A stretch of 64,000 nt of DNA, from positions 3,235,418 through 3,299,417 of the forward strand of contig NZ_CP069157.1 of NCBI RefSeq assembly GCF_019243775.1. The letters run 5' to 3'. Below are positions 10,720 to 22,424 of the stretch, piece after piece (position 1 is the stretch's first letter; each line of letters starts with the position of its first letter). The DNA comes from Morganella morganii (lineage in GTDB: Bacteria; Pseudomonadota; Gammaproteobacteria; Enterobacterales; Enterobacteriaceae). The notes under the pieces were generated by a model. It had not been told where the DNA came from and searched no databases. It saw only the letters and a list, made by a program, of their open reading frames with translations. The translations under genes and the position numbers were made by a program.

Positions 10720-13626
10720 ATGCCGTTTACTCTTGGTCAACGCTGGATAAGCGATACTGAAAGCGAGCTGGGATTAGGTACAGTTGTATCTGTCGACGCC
10801 CGGATGATCACCCTTCTTTTCCCTGCCACCGGTGAAAACCGTCTCTATGCCGCAGCCGATGCCCCTATCACCCGTGTGATGTTCAACGAAGGGGATACCG
10901 TTACCAGTCACGAAGGCTGGCAGCTCAGTGTGACCGCCGTTGAAGAGAGCGACGGATTATTAACCTATACCGGGCAGCGTACCGATACCGGTGAGGAAAA
11001 TGTCCGCCTGCGCGAAGTGTTTCTCGACAGTAAACTGACATTTAATAAACCTCAGGATCGCCTGTTTGCCGGTCAGATTGACCGTATGGATCGCTTTGCG
11101 CTGCGCTACCGTGCCCGCAAATTCCTGAGTGAAGAGTACCGCCGCGCCACCAGCGGCCTGCGCGGCATCCGCGCCAGCCTGATCCCGCATCAGCTGTTTA
11201 TCGCCAATGAAGTCGGTAAACGCCACGCGCCGCGTGTTCTGCTGGCGGACGAAGTGGGCCTGGGTAAAACCATTGAAGCCGGGATGATTATCCACCAGCA
11301 GTTAATGGCCGGACGCGCCGAGCGTGTGCTGATTATCGTACCGGAAAGCCTTCAGTACCAATGGCTGGTGGAAATGCTGCGCCGTTTCAATCTGCGGTTT
11401 TCTCTGTTCGATGACAGCCGCTACACCGAAGCACAGCACGAGAGTGACAACCCGTTTGAGACCGAACAGCTGGTATTATGCTCGCTGGATTTTGTCCGCA
11501 AGAGCAAGCCGCGTTTTGAACACCTGGCTGAAGCCGGCTGGGATATGCTGGTGGTGGATGAAGCACACCATCTGGTCTGGAGCGAAGAAGCGCCAAGCCG
11601 TGAGTATCAGGTGATTGAAACCCTGGCAGAAAGCATTCCGTCTGTACTCCTGCTGACCGCCACTCCGGAACAGCTGGGCATGGAGAGCCACTTTGCGCGT
11701 CTGCGCCTGCTGGACCCGAACCGTTTCCATGATTTCGAAACCTTTGTTGCCGAACAGCAAAAATATCAGCCGGTTGCCGATGCGGTCACTCTGCTGCTCG
11801 ACCGCGCACCGCTGACCAAAGATCAGCAAAATGCCATTCATGACCTGATCGCCGAACAGGATATTGAGCCGCTGCTGAAAGCCGCCAATACCGACAGTGA
11901 AGACGGCGAAAATGCCCGTCGCGAGCTTATCAGCATGCTGATGGACAGACACGGCACCAGCCGCCTGCTGTTCCGCAACACCCGCAACGGTGTGAAAGGC
12001 TTCCCACGCCGCGAACTGAAAGCGATTAAGATGCCTCTGCCGGCACAGTATCAGACCGCGATTAAAGTCGCCGGGATCATGGGCAGCAAAAAAACCACTG
12101 AAATCAAAGCCCGTGAAATGCTCTATCCGGAGCAAATTTATCAGGAATTTGAAGGCGAAAACGCCACCTGGTGGAACTTCGATCCGCGTGTTGAATGGCT
12201 GCTCGGCTTCCTGCTGGCAAACCGCAATGAAAAAGTGCTGGTAATTTGTGCCCAGGCCGCAACCGCTCTGCAGCTGGAGCAGGTTCTGCGCGAGCGCGAA
12301 GGCATCCACGCTGCGGTTTTCCATGAGAATATGTCCCTGCTGGAACGCGACCGGGCGGCGGCCTACTTTGCCTCCGAAGAGGAAGGCGCACAGGTGCTGC
12401 TCTGCTCTGAAATCGGTTCTGAAGGGCGTAACTTCCAGTTTGCCAATCAGCTGGTGATGTTCGATCTGCCGTTTAACCCGGATCTGCTGGAGCAGCGTAT
12501 CGGGCGCCTCGACCGTATCGGTCAGAAACGCGATATTCAGATCAGTATTCCGTATCTGGAAAATACCGCACAGGCCGTGCTGCTGCGCTGGTTCCACGAA
12601 GGTCTGGAAGCCTTTGAATATACCTGTCCGACCGGCCGCACCATCTATGACCGCTATTACGACAGACTGATTAACCTGATGGCAAACCCGGCGGATCTCA
12701 GTGGTTTTGATGAATTTATCGCGGAATGCCGGAAGACTCATGATGTCCTGAAACAACAGCTGGAACAGGGCCGTGACCGCCTTCTGGAAATGCATTCCAA
12801 CGGCGGCGAAGCCGGTAATGAGCTGGCCGCTGAAATTGCGGATCAGGATGAAGATACCGAACTGGTCACCTTTGCCCTGAATCTGTTTGATATTGTCGGC
12901 ATCAATCAGGATGACCGCAGCGATAACATGATAGCCCTGACTCCGTCTGACCACATGCTGGTGCCGGATTTTCCGGGTCTGCCGGAAGACGGCTGCACCA
13001 TCACCTTTAAGCGTGAACAGGCATTGTCCCGCGAAGACACACAGTTTATCAGCTGGGAACACCCGATTATCCGCAACGGTCTGGATCTGGTCCTGTCCGG
13101 TGATACCGGCAGCTGTGCGGTCTCCGTGCTGAAAAACAAAGCCCTGCCGGTCGGCACACTGCTGACAGAGCTGATTTATGTGGTGGAAGCACAGGCTCCG
13201 AAGAATCTGCAGCTGACCCGCTTCCTGCCGCCGACACCGGTGCGTCTGCTGATGGATGTGAAAGGCAATAATCTGGCATCTCAGGTGGAGTTTGAAAGCT
13301 TTAACCGCCAGCTGAATGCCGTAAACCGCCATACCGGCAGTAAGTTTGTCAATGCGGTGCAAAATGAGGTGCATCAGGTGCTGCGTCTGTCTGAAGACGT
13401 GGTTGCCGGTCAGGCCCGTGAGCTGATTACCGCAGCGAAAGCAATGGCAGATCAGCACCTTACTCTGGAACACGACCGCCTGCTGGCACTGAAATCGGTT
13501 AACCCGAACATCCGTGATGACGAGCTTGATGCCATTGAAGAAGAACGTCAGCAAATCCTGTCACATCTGGATGATGCCAACTGGCGCCTGGATGCTATCC
13601 GGCTGATTGTCGTTTCGCATCAGTAA
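10720..13626 (+). CDS. rapA: RNA polymerase-associated SWI2/SNF2 ATPase
   Basis: Swi2/Snf2-type translocase that binds RNA polymerase core and recycles it from stalled or post-termination complexes. The 968-residue protein has the same length as E. coli RapA. An N-terminal Tudor-like region ('[19 protein letters not shown]') comes first, then motif I DEVGLGKT (from residue 177), motif II DEAH, '[20 protein letters not shown]' as motif III, and a second RecA lobe with '[19 protein letters not shown]' and '[11 protein letters not shown]' (motifs V and VI). The C-terminal half is RapA-specific. It follows polB and precedes rluA as in E. coli. Confidence 0.97.
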   Translation: MPFTLGQRWISDTESELGLGTVVSVDARMITLLFPATGENRLYAAADAPITRVMFNEGDTVTSHEGWQLSVTAVEESDGLLTYTGQRTDTGEENVRLREVFLDSKLTFNKPQDRLFAGQIDRMDRFALRYRARKFLSEEYRRATSGLRGIRASLIPHQLFIANEVGKRHAPRVLLADEVGLGKTIEAGMIIHQQLMAGRAERVLIIVPESLQYQWLVEMLRRFNLRFSLFDDSRYTEAQHESDNPFETEQLVLCSLDFVRKSKPRFEHLAEAGWDMLVVDEAHHLVWSEEAPSREYQVIETLAESIPSVLLLTATPEQLGMESHFARLRLLDPNRFHDFETFVAEQQKYQPVADAVTLLLDRAPLTKDQQNAIHDLIAEQDIEPLLKAANTDSEDGENARRELISMLMDRHGTSRLLFRNTRNGVKGFPRRELKAIKMPLPAQYQTAIKVAGIMGSKKTTEIKAREMLYPEQIYQEFEGENATWWNFDPRVEWLLGFLLANRNEKVLVICAQAATALQLEQVLREREGIHAAVFHENMSLLERDRAAAYFASEEEGAQVLLCSEIGSEGRNFQFANQLVMFDLPFNPDLLEQRIGRLDRIGQKRDIQISIPYLENTAQAVLLRWFHEGLEAFEYTCPTGRTIYDRYYDRLINLMANPADLSGFDEFIAECRKTHDVLKQQLEQGRDRLLEMHSNGGEAGNELAAEIADQDEDTELVTFALNLFDIVGINQDDRSDNMIALTPSDHMLVPDFPGLPEDGCTITFKREQALSREDTQFISWEHPIIRNGLDLVLSGDTGSCAVSVLKNKALPVGTLLTELIYVVEAQAPKNLQLTRFLPPTPVRLLMDVKGNNLASQVEFESFNRQLNAVNRHTGSKFVNAVQNEVHQVLRLSEDVVAGQARELITAAKAMADQHLTLEHDRLLALKSVNPNIRDDELDAIEEERQQILSHLDDANWRLDAIRLIVVSHQ

Positions 13627-13633
13627 CCTGTAT

Positions 13634-13656
13634 CCCGGCAGAGAATATCTGCCGGG
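13634..13656 (+). terminator. Hairpin after rapA, weak T tract
   Basis: CCCGGCAGA and TCTGCCGGG form a 9-bp stem with a 5-base loop directly after the rapA stop. No real T run follows, so it may stabilise the 3' end or only partly terminate before rluA. Confidence 0.45.
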
Positions 13657-13675
13657 TCTCTGATTTGGTGATCCC

Positions 13676-14333
13676 ATGCTAATGGAACCCTATAACCCGC
13701 CTGCCGCTCCCTGGCTGAACATCCTCTGGCAGGATGAAAGTATCATTGTGGTGAATAAACCAAGCGGACTGCTTTCCGTACCCGGCCGTGCGCCCGAACA
13801 TAAAGACAGTGTGATGACACGAATTCAGCGTGATTATCCTGCCGCAGAATCTGTTCATCGTCTGGATATGGCAACCAGCGGTATTATTGTGGTTGCGCTG
13901 ACCAAAGCCGCCGAGCGGGAGCTTAAACGGCAGTTCCGCGAACGGGAACCGAAAAAAAACCTATGTTGCCCGTATCTGGGGACGCCTGGAGCCGGAAACC
14001 GGCATGGTGGATTTACCGCTGATTTGTGACTGGCCGAACCGGCCGAAACAGAAAGTGTGTTTTGAAACCGGCAAACCGGCTCAGACAGGTTATGAAGTGC
14101 TGGAATATGAGGAAAATGCCACGCGGGTAAGACTGTTTCCGGTTACCGGGCGTTCGCATCAGTTGCGGGTGCATATGCTGGCACTGGGACACCCGATTCT
14201 GGGGGACCGTTTTTATGCACACGATGAAGCAAGAGCCGCAGCGCCCCGGCTGCAGCTTCATGCAGAGGCGCTGTCTGTCACACATCCGGCAAACGGCAAG
14301 CCGATGCATTTTACTTGTAAATCAGATTTTTAG
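13676..14333 (+). pseudogene. rluA: Dual-specificity rRNA/tRNA pseudouridine synthase, frameshifted
   Basis: RluA makes pseudouridine at 23S rRNA position 746 and tRNA position 32. The first frame (13676-14029) matches E. coli RluA from 'YNPP' through the catalytic loop HRLDMATSG to 'REREPKK', then turns to nonsense. A second frame (from about 13960 to 14333) continues with 'MVDLPLICDWPNRPKQK' and 'TGRSHQLRVHMLALGHPIL' to the normal C-terminus. The break is a run of eight A (13952-13959). With seven A the codons read Lys-Lys-Thr-Tyr-Val-Ala-Arg and the gene is whole at about 218 residues. All catalytic residues are upstream, but the fold would be incomplete. A sequencing error or a recent slippage event are both possible. 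Confidence 0.9.
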
Positions 14334-14422
14334 TGGATTAACACGGTCACCGAATTCATTGAGGCAAGAATCAGGCAAAGTGCTAATCCCGCTACTCCGA
14401 TAAGAACACGGGTATTGGCCAT
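14330..14422 (-). CDS. Candidate 30-residue hydrophobic peptide
   Basis: A small ORF begins at an ATG with AAGGA 8 bases upstream and encodes 30 residues: polar 'MANTR', a hydrophobic core 'VLIGVAGLALCLILA' long enough for one membrane span, then 'SMNSVTVLIH'. It overlaps the rluA stop tail-to-tail by 4 bases. An AT-rich upstream region (14423-14560) could hold its promoter. I do not recognise the family. The hydrophobic pattern and the ribosome-binding site support it, but so short an ORF can occur by chance. Confidence 0.5.
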   Translation of the reverse strand: MANTRVLIGVAGLALCLILASMNSVTVLIH

Positions 14423-14569
14423 GGATCATATCCTTAACATATTTAATAAAATATTTACGTAATTTTTCAACTGCATTTATATTTTATAGCAATTATATGA
14501 AAAGAATATGATCCGCCCTGCACTTTCCCGGCAACATGTTTTACACCTTTAAAACGGTATTAAACGGGA

Positions 14570-15391
14570 TTATTTAAAGCCTTTCTCTTTTTTAATGAGA
14601 TCATATGCTGCCTGGATAGATTGCGCTTTCTCTTTCGCCAGCTCCATCATTTCCGGTGGTAATCCCTTCGCCACCAGTTTATCCGGGTGATGTTCACTCA
14701 TCAGCTTGCGGTAGGCGCGTTTGATGACAGTACTGTCGTCGCTTTCTTTCACGCCCAGCACCCGGTAAGCGGCGGCAAGGTCTGCGGTCTGATCGCGGTA
14801 ATAACCCTGCTGAGACTGCTGCTGCCAATTACCGCTCTGTGCCCCGCCGTGCATCTGCGCCTGCATCATTGCCAGTACATTTTCAAACTGATGACGCGGG
14901 ATCCCCAGCTCTTCGGCGATCACCAGGAGTACCTGGCGTTCATTCGGATGCAGCTCCCCGTCACCAAACGCCGCCTGGATCTGGATTTCCAGAAACATGC
15001 GCAGTAAATCCGCCCGCCCGTAACAGGCGCGGCGTAACTGGCGCAGTGCATCGCGCAGCGGGAAACCGGCCGCTTTACCTTCACGGAAAGCATTCTGAGC
15101 CTGAGTCCGTGCACTGCCGTGCAACTGCATGCGATCCATCAGGGCGGTGGCCAGATAAATGTCTGACTCCGTTACCCGGCCTTTTGATTTGGTCAGATGC
15201 CCCAGAATCTGAAAGGTTGTACTGAAAAAGAGTGCCTGTCTGGACTGATTGTTGCTGAATGAGCCACCCAATTGCTGACTGCGGACTTTATCAATCGCAT
15301 GACCAATAAGAAAGCCGAGAAAAATACCCCAAAAACCGGCCCCTGACGCCATGCCTAATAAAATTCCGATGATTTTTCCCAAATAGTGCAT
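14570..15391 (-). CDS. djlA: Membrane-anchored DnaJ-like co-chaperone
   Basis: Type III J-domain protein that stimulates DnaK from the inner membrane and in E. coli boosts the Rcs capsule pathway. The 273-residue protein starts with one glycine-rich transmembrane segment ('[20 protein letters not shown]', a dimerising type in DjlA), followed by a TerB-like central region (about 55-175), a Gln/Gly-rich linker and a C-terminal J domain (about 205-273) with '[18 protein letters not shown]' holding the HPD triad. GAGGAG lies just before the ATG. Divergent from lptD, as in E. coli. Confidence 0.95.
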   Translation of the reverse strand: MHYLGKIIGILLGMASGAGFWGIFLGFLIGHAIDKVRSQQLGGSFSNNQSRQALFFSTTFQILGHLTKSKGRVTESDIYLATALMDRMQLHGSARTQAQNAFREGKAAGFPLRDALRQLRRACYGRADLLRMFLEIQIQAAFGDGELHPNERQVLLVIAEELGIPRHQFENVLAMMQAQMHGGAQSGNWQQQSQQGYYRDQTADLAAAYRVLGVKESDDSTVIKRAYRKLMSEHHPDKLVAKGLPPEMMELAKEKAQSIQAAYDLIKKEKGFK

Positions 15392-15570
15392 ATACTCCTC
15401 AATTCAACAATGCCCTTGGCGCAATTTTGCATTATCATACTACCCATTCTGTACGATGCCTAACGCCATTTGGATACGTGAACCTGTTTCACGCGCGCTC
15501 TTTTTTCGTGTAAATTAGGCTTTTGGCGTTCGGGCAATGTGCTACCGAGGACGGAATTGCAGACATACTT

Positions 15571-17940
15571 ATGAAGAAGAGTTATCCAACCCTGCTGGCC
15601 ACCATTATCTGGGCAGCGTTATACAGTCAGGCTGCACAAGCCGCCACACTTGCCGAGCAATGTATGCTGGGTGTTCCGGTGTATGACGAACCGGTTGTTG
15701 ACGGTAAACCCGGCGATTTTCCGGTCAATATCACTGCACAAGGTGTGTCAGGCGAATATCCGCACGCGGTAAAATATGATGGTGGCGTTGATATCCGCTC
15801 AGGTAACCAGAATCTGAAAGCGGATGAAGTCGAAGTTACCCAGAGCGGTGAAGAAACTAACCCTGTCCGTATTGCGACAGCGACCGGTGATGTCCGCTAT
15901 TCTGATCCGCAAATCCGTCTGAAAGGGCCGAAAGCGTGGCTGAATCTCAATAACAATGATGCTGATGTTGAGAAAGGTGATTACCAGATGGTCGGCCGTC
16001 AGGGCCGCGGTGATGCCGACAAAATGAAGCTTCGCGGCGAAAACCGTTATACCATCCTCGAAAACGGGGTCTTTACCTCCTGCCTGCCGGGCAATGACAG
16101 CTGGAGCGTCAAAGGCTCTGAGGTCATTATTGACCAGGAAGAGCAGGTTGCGGAAATCTGGAACGCCCGTTTCCGTGTCGCCAATGTCCCGATCTTCTAC
16201 AGCCCGTACCTCCAGTTACCGATCGGTGATAAACGCCGCTCCGGTTTTCTGATCCCGAACGGCAGCTATTCCAAATCATCCGGCCTGGAATTTACCCTGC
16301 CGTATTACTGGAATATTGCCCCGAATTACGATGCCACTATCACGCCGCACTATTTCAGTAAACGCGGCCTGAAAATGGATAATGAATTCCGTTACCTGAC
16401 ACAATTCGGTACAGGCACACTGGCCTTTGATTTCCTGCTGGATGATGAGCAGTATAAGAAGGACAAAGAAGCTGCCGGTGATGCAGAGTGGGCGAAACGT
16501 GATTCCAATGACCGCTGGTTATTCTACTGGGGTCACAGCGGGTCATTTGCCCAGGACTGGTGGTTCTCCTCTGACTACACCAAAGTCAGTGACTCGCGCT
16601 ATTTTACCGATTTCACTTCCGCTTACGGTAACTCCACTGACGGCTACGCCACACAAAAACTGGCTGTGGGTATCCGAAAATCGAACTGGAACGCCACCGT
16701 AACCGCCAAACAGTTCCAGATTCTGACCAACAATGATAACGCGACATCCTACCGTGCTGAGCCGCAGTTAGATCTCAATTATTATAAAAATGACCTCGGA
16801 GTGTTTGATTTCCGTGCCTACGGTCAGGTCTCCCGCTTTACCAGCGTAGGTAAAAATAATCCGGATGCCGTCCGTATTCATGCGGAACCGACACTCAGCA
16901 TGCCGCTGTCTAACGGCTGGGCCAGCTTCAATACTGAAGCGAAACTGATGGCAACCCATTATGATCAGGATATTCCTGAAGTACTGAAGAACTCCGAACT
17001 TGAAAAAAATGTTACCCGGGTGCTGCCGCAGTTTAAAGCTGATGCGAAGATGATCTTCGAGCGGCCGATGTTCTTTAATGACAGCTTCACCCAGACATTA
17101 GAGCCGCGCGCACAATACCTGTATGTCCCGTATAAAAACCAGGACAATATCAATAACTTTGACTCCACACTGATGCAGTCCAGCTACAGCGGTCTGTTCC
17201 GTGACCGCATGTACAGTGGTCTGGATCGCATTGCATCCGCCAACCAGGTCACCACCGGGGTAACCAGCCGGATTTATGATGATGAATTAGTTGAACGATT
17301 TAACGTTTCTGTGGGTCAAATCTACTACTTTGAACGTCCGCGTACCGGTGACTCTCAAAATACTGTCGTGGATGAAAAAGATGAAACCGGTTCGATGGTC
17401 TGGGCAGGTGATTCCATGTGGCGTTATAACGACAACTGGGGCCTGAAAGGCGGTATTCAGTATGACCGCCGTCTGGGCAGTGTCTCCATGTCCAACGCCA
17501 CTCTGGAATACCGTCAGGATGCCGAGCGTCTGATTCAGCTGAATTACCGCTATGTGGACCGGGACTATATTCAGGCGATGCGTCAGCATACCCGGTATGG
17601 CGAAAAATACGTTTCACCGCGGAACCAGCAAGGTATCTCTCAGGTCGGTATTGTGGCCAGCTGGCCGGTTGCAGAGCAGTGGGCCTTTGTCGGTCAGTAT
17701 TACTATGACACCAAAGAGAGCCAGCCGGCCAGCCAGTTAGTCGGTCTGCAATACAATACCTGCTGCTGGGCGGCAAACGTCGGTTACGAGCGTAAGATTA
17801 TCGACTGGAAAAATGACGCCAGTGAGTACGACAATAAAATCACGTTTAATATCGAATTACGCGGTATGAGCAGCAATTACAGTCTGGGCAGCCAGAAAAT
17901 GCTTGAGCGCGGTATTCTGCCGTATGTTCCGGCATTTTAA
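15571..17940 (+). CDS. lptD: LPS-assembly outer-membrane protein LptD
   Basis: Outer-membrane barrel that, with LptE, places lipopolysaccharide in the outer leaflet. From the ATG at 15571 it has a signal peptide ([20 protein letters not shown], cleavage near 'AQA'), a periplasmic beta-jellyroll, then a 26-strand barrel domain, 789 residues in all. The cysteines needed for the two long-range disulfides are present: 'EQCMLG', 'TSCLPG' and the adjacent pair in 'NTCCWA'. '[20 protein letters not shown]' and '[12 protein letters not shown]' are typical. An earlier in-frame ATG at 15523 would put 16 polar residues before the signal peptide, so I reject it. SurA, encoded next, helps it fold. Confidence 0.96.
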   Translation: MKKSYPTLLATIIWAALYSQAAQAATLAEQCMLGVPVYDEPVVDGKPGDFPVNITAQGVSGEYPHAVKYDGGVDIRSGNQNLKADEVEVTQSGEETNPVRIATATGDVRYSDPQIRLKGPKAWLNLNNNDADVEKGDYQMVGRQGRGDADKMKLRGENRYTILENGVFTSCLPGNDSWSVKGSEVIIDQEEQVAEIWNARFRVANVPIFYSPYLQLPIGDKRRSGFLIPNGSYSKSSGLEFTLPYYWNIAPNYDATITPHYFSKRGLKMDNEFRYLTQFGTGTLAFDFLLDDEQYKKDKEAAGDAEWAKRDSNDRWLFYWGHSGSFAQDWWFSSDYTKVSDSRYFTDFTSAYGNSTDGYATQKLAVGIRKSNWNATVTAKQFQILTNNDNATSYRAEPQLDLNYYKNDLGVFDFRAYGQVSRFTSVGKNNPDAVRIHAEPTLSMPLSNGWASFNTEAKLMATHYDQDIPEVLKNSELEKNVTRVLPQFKADAKMIFERPMFFNDSFTQTLEPRAQYLYVPYKNQDNINNFDSTLMQSSYSGLFRDRMYSGLDRIASANQVTTGVTSRIYDDELVERFNVSVGQIYYFERPRTGDSQNTVVDEKDETGSMVWAGDSMWRYNDNWGLKGGIQYDRRLGSVSMSNATLEYRQDAERLIQLNYRYVDRDYIQAMRQHTRYGEKYVSPRNQQGISQVGIVASWPVAEQWAFVGQYYYDTKESQPASQLVGLQYNTCCWAANVGYERKIIDWKNDASEYDNKITFNIELRGMSSNYSLGSQKMLERGILPYVPAF

Positions 17941-18010
17941 CCGCCTGAGCTGACACAATTTTCACATGCCGTACCGGCGGTACGGCGATACGAAACATGA
18001 TGGGATACTT

Positions 18011-19309
18011 ATGAAAAACTGGAGAACACTCATTCTCGGCCTGATGTTCACGGCAAGCACAACCTCATTTGCAGCACCGCAGCAGCTTGATAAAGTTGCG
18101 GCAGTCGTGAATAACGGTGTGGTTCTGGAGAGTGATGTCAATAATATGCTTCAGACTGTCACCATGAATGCCCGCAATGCCGGTCAGCAGATTCCGGATC
18201 AGGCAACATTACGTCAGCAGATTCTTGAACGTCTTATCATGGACAATATCGTGATGCAGATGGCCGGACAGATGCAGATCTCTATCCCTGACCAGGCGGT
18301 TGACGGCGCTATCGAAGATATCGCCCGTCAGAACAACATGACCCTTGCCCAGATGAAAGATCGTCTGAAACGCGACGGTATGAGCTATGACAAATACCGC
18401 AGCGATATCCGCAAAGAAATGATGATGGCGGAAGTCCGTAACAACGAAGTCCGCCGCCGTGTGGTGATCCTGCCGCAGGAAGTTGATTCTCTGGCAAACC
18501 TTATCAGCACGCAAAACGCTGCGGATACTGAACTGAACATCAGCCACATCCTGATCCCGCTGCCGGAAAACCCGACAGAAGAGCAGATGAATGCAGCAAA
18601 AGAAAAAGTCACCACCATTATGAATGAACTTCAGCATGGTGCCGATTTCGGTAAACTGGCGATCACCTATTCTGCGGATCCGCAGGCGCTGAAAGGCGGT
18701 AATATGGGCTGGAGCCGTTTACAGGAGCTGCCGGGTCTGTTTGCCGAGCGCCTTCAGACAGCCAAAAGCGGTGAGATTGTCGGGCCGGTTCGCTCCGGTG
18801 TCGGCTTCCATATTCTGCGCGTGAATGAAGTCCGCGGAAACAGCCAGCCGATTTCTGTGACTGAAGTGAAAGCCCGTCACATTCTGATCAAACCGTCACC
18901 GGTGATGACCGATGACCAGGCCCGCAGCAAACTGCAGCAGATTGCCGCTGATGTGAAAAGCGGTAAAACCTCCTTTGATGCTGCGGCAAAACAATTCTCA
19001 GAAGATCCGGGCTCTGCCCTGCGTGGTGGTGAGTTAGGCTGGTCAATGCCTGATATCTACGACCCGGCTTTCCGCGACGCACTGATGAAACTGAAAAAAG
19101 GCGAACTGAGTCAGCCTGTCCGCTCCTCTTTCGGCTGGCACCTGATCCAGCTTGAAGATACCCGCAACGTGGATAAGACCGAAGCGGCTCAGAAAGATCG
19201 CGCTTACCGTATGCTGTTTAACCGTAAATTCAGCGAAGAATTACAGAGCTGGATGCAGGAACAGCGCGCCGGCGCTTACGTGGAAATTTTAGATGGCAGT
19301 AACAAATAA
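18011..19309 (+). CDS. surA: Periplasmic chaperone and peptidyl-prolyl isomerase
   Basis: Escorts outer-membrane proteins, including LptD, through the periplasm. The start at 18011 gives a signal peptide ([16 protein letters not shown], cleavage after 'SFA') and 432 residues; E. coli SurA has 428. The order is an N-terminal chaperone domain ('[16 protein letters not shown]'), parvulin domain 1 (from about '[12 protein letters not shown]'), parvulin domain 2 (from '[13 protein letters not shown]', with '[10 protein letters not shown]') and a short C-terminal helix. It is 70 bases after lptD and overlaps pdxA by 17 bases, the same operon order as in E. coli. Confidence 0.96.
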   Translation: MKNWRTLILGLMFTASTTSFAAPQQLDKVAAVVNNGVVLESDVNNMLQTVTMNARNAGQQIPDQATLRQQILERLIMDNIVMQMAGQMQISIPDQAVDGAIEDIARQNNMTLAQMKDRLKRDGMSYDKYRSDIRKEMMMAEVRNNEVRRRVVILPQEVDSLANLISTQNAADTELNISHILIPLPENPTEEQMNAAKEKVTTIMNELQHGADFGKLAITYSADPQALKGGNMGWSRLQELPGLFAERLQTAKSGEIVGPVRSGVGFHILRVNEVRGNSQPISVTEVKARHILIKPSPVMTDDQARSKLQQIAADVKSGKTSFDAAAKQFSEDPGSALRGGELGWSMPDIYDPAFRDALMKLKKGELSQPVRSSFGWHLIQLEDTRNVDKTEAAQKDRAYRMLFNRKFSEELQSWMQEQRAGAYVEILDGSNK

Positions 19310-20291
19310 GCTGAAACCTGTCGTTATTACCCCCGGCGAACCTGCCGGGGTTGGTCCTGACCTGACAGTCGCGCTGGCACAGCGCGACTGGCCGGTAAAA
19401 CTGGTGGTCTGTGCTGACCCGCAACTGATGCAGCAACGCGCACACGCCCTGTCACTGCCGCTCACCCTTGAACCTTATTCACCGGATACCGCCTGTCAGC
19501 CACAGCGCGCCGGTACACTGACGATTCTGCCTGTTGAACTGAAAGTGCCGGCTGTCGCCGGTGAGCTTAACGTGGCAAATGCCGCCTATGTGACCGAAAC
19601 ACTGGCCCGTGCCTGTGACGGCTGTTTACAGGGTGAATTTGGTGCTTTGATTACAGGCCCGGTGCACAAAGGCATCATTAACGATGCCGGGATCCCGTTT
19701 ATCGGCCACACAGAATTTTTCGCTGACCGCAGTCACTGCAAGCGTGTGGTGATGATGCTGGCCACCGAAGAGATGCGGGTGGCGCTGGCGACCACGCATC
19801 TGCCGATTTTACAGGTGCCTGCAGCCGTTGACCGCACCTGCCTGCATGAAGTGATCACTATCCTCAATCATGACCTGCGCACCAAATTCGGTATCGCGCA
19901 GCCACATATCATCGTCTGCGGTCTGAACCCGCATGCGGGGGAAGGCGGCCATATGGGGCATGAAGAGATAGACACCATTATCCCGGCACTCGATGAGCTG
20001 CGGGCACAGGGCATTTCCCTGGAAGGTCCGCTGCCGGCAGACACCCTGTTCCAGCCGAAATACCTGGAGCGTGCGGATGCCGTGCTCGCCATGTATCACG
20101 ATCAGGGCCTGCCTGTGCTAAAATATCAGGGATTCGGCCGTGCCGTGAATATCACGCTGGGACTGCCGTTTATCCGGACCTCTGTCGACCACGGCACAGC
20201 CCTGGAACTGGCAGGTACCGGCAAAGCAGATGTGGGTAGCTTTATCACCGCATTAAATTTAGCGATTACAATGATTAAAAACAGTCAATGA
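19293..20291 (+). CDS. pdxA: 4-hydroxythreonine-4-phosphate dehydrogenase
   Basis: Oxidises 4-phosphohydroxy-L-threonine, the substrate then condensed by PdxJ in pyridoxal phosphate synthesis. The 332 residues match E. coli PdxA (329). Metal-binding histidines sit in 'GHTEFF', '[11 protein letters not shown]' and 'MYHDQG', and '[13 protein letters not shown]' closes the active site. Translation starts inside the surA end and the stop overlaps rsmA as ATGA, so the three are translationally coupled. Confidence 0.97.
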   Translation: MAVTNKLKPVVITPGEPAGVGPDLTVALAQRDWPVKLVVCADPQLMQQRAHALSLPLTLEPYSPDTACQPQRAGTLTILPVELKVPAVAGELNVANAAYVTETLARACDGCLQGEFGALITGPVHKGIINDAGIPFIGHTEFFADRSHCKRVVMMLATEEMRVALATTHLPILQVPAAVDRTCLHEVITILNHDLRTKFGIAQPHIIVCGLNPHAGEGGHMGHEEIDTIIPALDELRAQGISLEGPLPADTLFQPKYLERADAVLAMYHDQGLPVLKYQGFGRAVNITLGLPFIRTSVDHGTALELAGTGKADVGSFITALNLAITMIKNSQ

Positions 20292-21100
20292 ATACACGAG
20301 TCCATCAGGGGCATTTTGCCCGTAAACGTTTCGGGCAGAACTTCTTAACCGATCAATTTATTATCGACAGCATTGTTGCGTCGATTAACCCGCAACCCGG
20401 CCAGGCGATTGTTGAAATCGGGCCGGGACTGGCTGCACTGACTGAGCCGGTCGCCGATCGCATGGACAAAATGACGGTCATTGAAATTGACCGTGATCTG
20501 GCCGCCCGTCTGGCCAGCCATCCGTTTTTACAAAGCAAACTGACCATTATTCAGCAGGATGCCATGACCGTGGATTTCACGGCACTGGCACAGGAACGCG
20601 GCCAGCCGCTGCGGGTGTTCGGTAACCTGCCGTACAATATCTCCACGCCGCTGATGTTCCATCTGTTCACGTTCACTAACGCAATCAGTGACATGAACTT
20701 TATGCTGCAAAAAGAAGTGGTTAACCGTCTGGTTGCCGGTCCGGGCAGCAAAACATACGGCCGTCTGAGTGTCATGGCACAGTATTACTGCCAGGTCGTT
20801 CCGGTTCTGGATGTGCCGCCGACGGCATTCCGCCCGGCACCAAAAGTGGATTCAGCGGTTGTCCGTCTGATCCCGCACCGCGAAAATCCGTATGTACTGA
20901 AAGACGTCGCGCTGCTCAGCCGTGTAACCACGCAGGCCTTTAACCAGCGCCGCAAAACGATCCGCAACAGCTTAGGTGATCTGTTCAGTCCGGAAACCCT
21001 GACTGAGCTGGGTATTGATCCGGCCACCCGTGCAGAAAATATCAGTGTTGCGCAATACTGTCTGATGGCCAATTACCTGGCGGAACATCCCGCCTCATAG
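20288..21100 (+). CDS. rsmA: 16S rRNA dimethyladenosine transferase (kasugamycin susceptibility)
   Basis: Dimethylates A1518 and A1519 near the 3' end of 16S rRNA, a late checkpoint of 30S assembly; loss gives kasugamycin resistance. The 270-residue protein shows 'KRFGQNFL' at the start, the SAM site '[14 protein letters not shown]', the acidic 'VIEIDRDLA' and the catalytic NLPYNIS. Length agrees with E. coli KsgA (273). It is coupled to pdxA upstream, with apaG 10 bases downstream. Confidence 0.97.
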   Translation: MNTRVHQGHFARKRFGQNFLTDQFIIDSIVASINPQPGQAIVEIGPGLAALTEPVADRMDKMTVIEIDRDLAARLASHPFLQSKLTIIQQDAMTVDFTALAQERGQPLRVFGNLPYNISTPLMFHLFTFTNAISDMNFMLQKEVVNRLVAGPGSKTYGRLSVMAQYYCQVVPVLDVPPTAFRPAPKVDSAVVRLIPHRENPYVLKDVALLSRVTTQAFNQRRKTIRNSLGDLFSPETLTELGIDPATRAENISVAQYCLMANYLAEHPAS

Positions 21101-21110
21101 GGGATTCATC

Positions 21111-21488
21111 ATGAATAACGACCCGAGAATTTGTATTCAGGTTCAGAGTGTTTATATCGAAAGTCAGTCTGAACCGGATGCGGAACGCTATGTTTTCGCG
21201 TATACCGTTTCTATCCGTAACCTGGGTCGTGATCCTGTGCAGCTTATCAGCCGCTACTGGCGCATCACCAACAGTGAAGGCCGCCAGACAGAAGTTCAGG
21301 GGGAAGGTGTCATCGGTGAACAGCCGGTGATCCGGCCCGGTGAAGAGTATCGTTATACCAGCGGCACAGTTCTGGAAACACCGCTGGGCACCATGGAAGG
21401 TTATTACACTATGGTGGATCACGAGGGTGCGGATTTCATCAGTGAGATCCCTGTTTTCCGGCTCGCAATACCAACCTTTATTCACTGA
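21111..21488 (+). CDS. apaG: ApaG, Fn3-fold protein
   Basis: Small cytoplasmic protein with a fibronectin type III-like fold, linked to Co2+/Mg2+ homeostasis; the biochemical role is unsettled. It has 125 residues, the same size as E. coli ApaG, with the conserved '[11 protein letters not shown]' and '[15 protein letters not shown]' segments and 'GTMEGYY'. A GGGGATT site precedes the ATG. It lies between rsmA and apaH with only 10 and 6 bases of spacing, so it is co-transcribed. Confidence 0.95.
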   Translation: MNNDPRICIQVQSVYIESQSEPDAERYVFAYTVSIRNLGRDPVQLISRYWRITNSEGRQTEVQGEGVIGEQPVIRPGEEYRYTSGTVLETPLGTMEGYYTMVDHEGADFISEIPVFRLAIPTFIH

Positions 21489-21494
21489 TTTTCT

Positions 21495-22328
21495 ATGGCA
21501 ACCTATCTTATCGGCGATGTTCATGGCTGTTACCATGAACTTCGCGCATTACTGGCTCAGGCTGATTTTGATCCCCATGCAGATACCCTGTGGCTGACCG
21601 GCGATCTGGTCGCCCGCGGCCCGGATTCACTGGATGTCCTCCGCTATGTCAAAAGCCTGGGTGACTGCGTCAGGCTGGTGCTCGGCAATCATGATCTGCA
21701 TCTGCTGGGGATCTACGCGGGGATCAGCCGTAACAAACCGCGCGATCATCTGAACAAACTGCTCAGCGCACCGGATCTGGATGAGCTGATCAACTGGCTG
21801 CGCCGTCAGCCGATGTTGCAGGTTGATCATGAGAAAAAACTGGTCATGGCACACGCGGGGATCACCCCGCAGTGGGATCTGGATACCGCTATTATATGTG
21901 CCCGTGAAGTGGAAGCGGTTCTCAGCAGTGATACCTATCCGCTGTTTATTAATGCGATGTATGGTGACCTGCCGAATGACTGGTCACCTTCCCTCACCGG
22001 CCTGCCGCGTCTGCGCTTTTCCACCAATGCCCTGACACGGATGCGTTACTGTTTCCCGGGCGGGCAGTTGGATATGGTCTGCAAAGATAAACCGGATCAG
22101 GTTTCCGCGCCGCTGAAACCTTGGTTTGCCCTGCCGTCAAAACTGCCGGAAGGCTACAGTGTGGCCTTTGGTCACTGGGCGTCACTGGAAGGTAAAGGGG
22201 CACCGCGTGGTATCTATGCACTGGATACCGGCTGCTGCTGGGGCGGACAGCTCACCATGCTGCGCTGGGAAGATCGCTGCTATTTCTGGCAGGAATCTTT
22301 TGCGGTGCGGGATGAGGATAATGACTGA
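21495..22328 (+). CDS. apaH: Diadenosine tetraphosphatase (symmetrical)
   Basis: Splits Ap4A into two ADP. In E. coli it also removes Np4 caps from RNA, a step that links to RppH, encoded earlier in this window. The 277 residues have the PPP-family phosphatase motifs in order: GDVHGC (N-terminus), [10 protein letters not shown] and GNHD, then further metal histidines in 'MAHAG' and 'FGHWASLEG'. Last gene of the lptD-surA-pdxA-rsmA-apaG-apaH run; a strong terminator follows. Confidence 0.97.
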   Translation: MATYLIGDVHGCYHELRALLAQADFDPHADTLWLTGDLVARGPDSLDVLRYVKSLGDCVRLVLGNHDLHLLGIYAGISRNKPRDHLNKLLSAPDLDELINWLRRQPMLQVDHEKKLVMAHAGITPQWDLDTAIICAREVEAVLSSDTYPLFINAMYGDLPNDWSPSLTGLPRLRFSTNALTRMRYCFPGGQLDMVCKDKPDQVSAPLKPWFALPSKLPEGYSVAFGHWASLEGKGAPRGIYALDTGCCWGGQLTMLRWEDRCYFWQESFAVRDEDND

Positions 22329-22350
22329 CCGGCCACCGGTAACAGACAAG

Positions 22351-22383
22351 AAAAAAGCAGAGCCGGTGGCTCTGCTTTTTTTA
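22351..22383. terminator. Bidirectional terminator between apaH and folA
   Basis: GCAGAGCC and GGCTCTGC form an 8-bp stem around a 2-base centre that opens to a tetraloop (GGTG). A run of six A precedes and a T run follows, so both convergent transcripts can end here. Confidence 0.85.
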
Positions 22384-22424
22384 TATCAGCATTATTTATG
22401 AAATAATACGAATCAACTGATTAA

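Noticed and set aside
11476-13554. Very long open frame on the minus strand opposite rapA
   Set aside because: rapA is certain by homology along its full length. The antisense frame has no recognisable domain and is expected from codon bias in a G+C-rich gene.
14004-14333. Second rluA piece as an independent gene starting at the Met of 'MVDLPLICDW'
   Set aside because: It continues the same protein family domain without a gap, and only one base must be removed to join it to the first piece.
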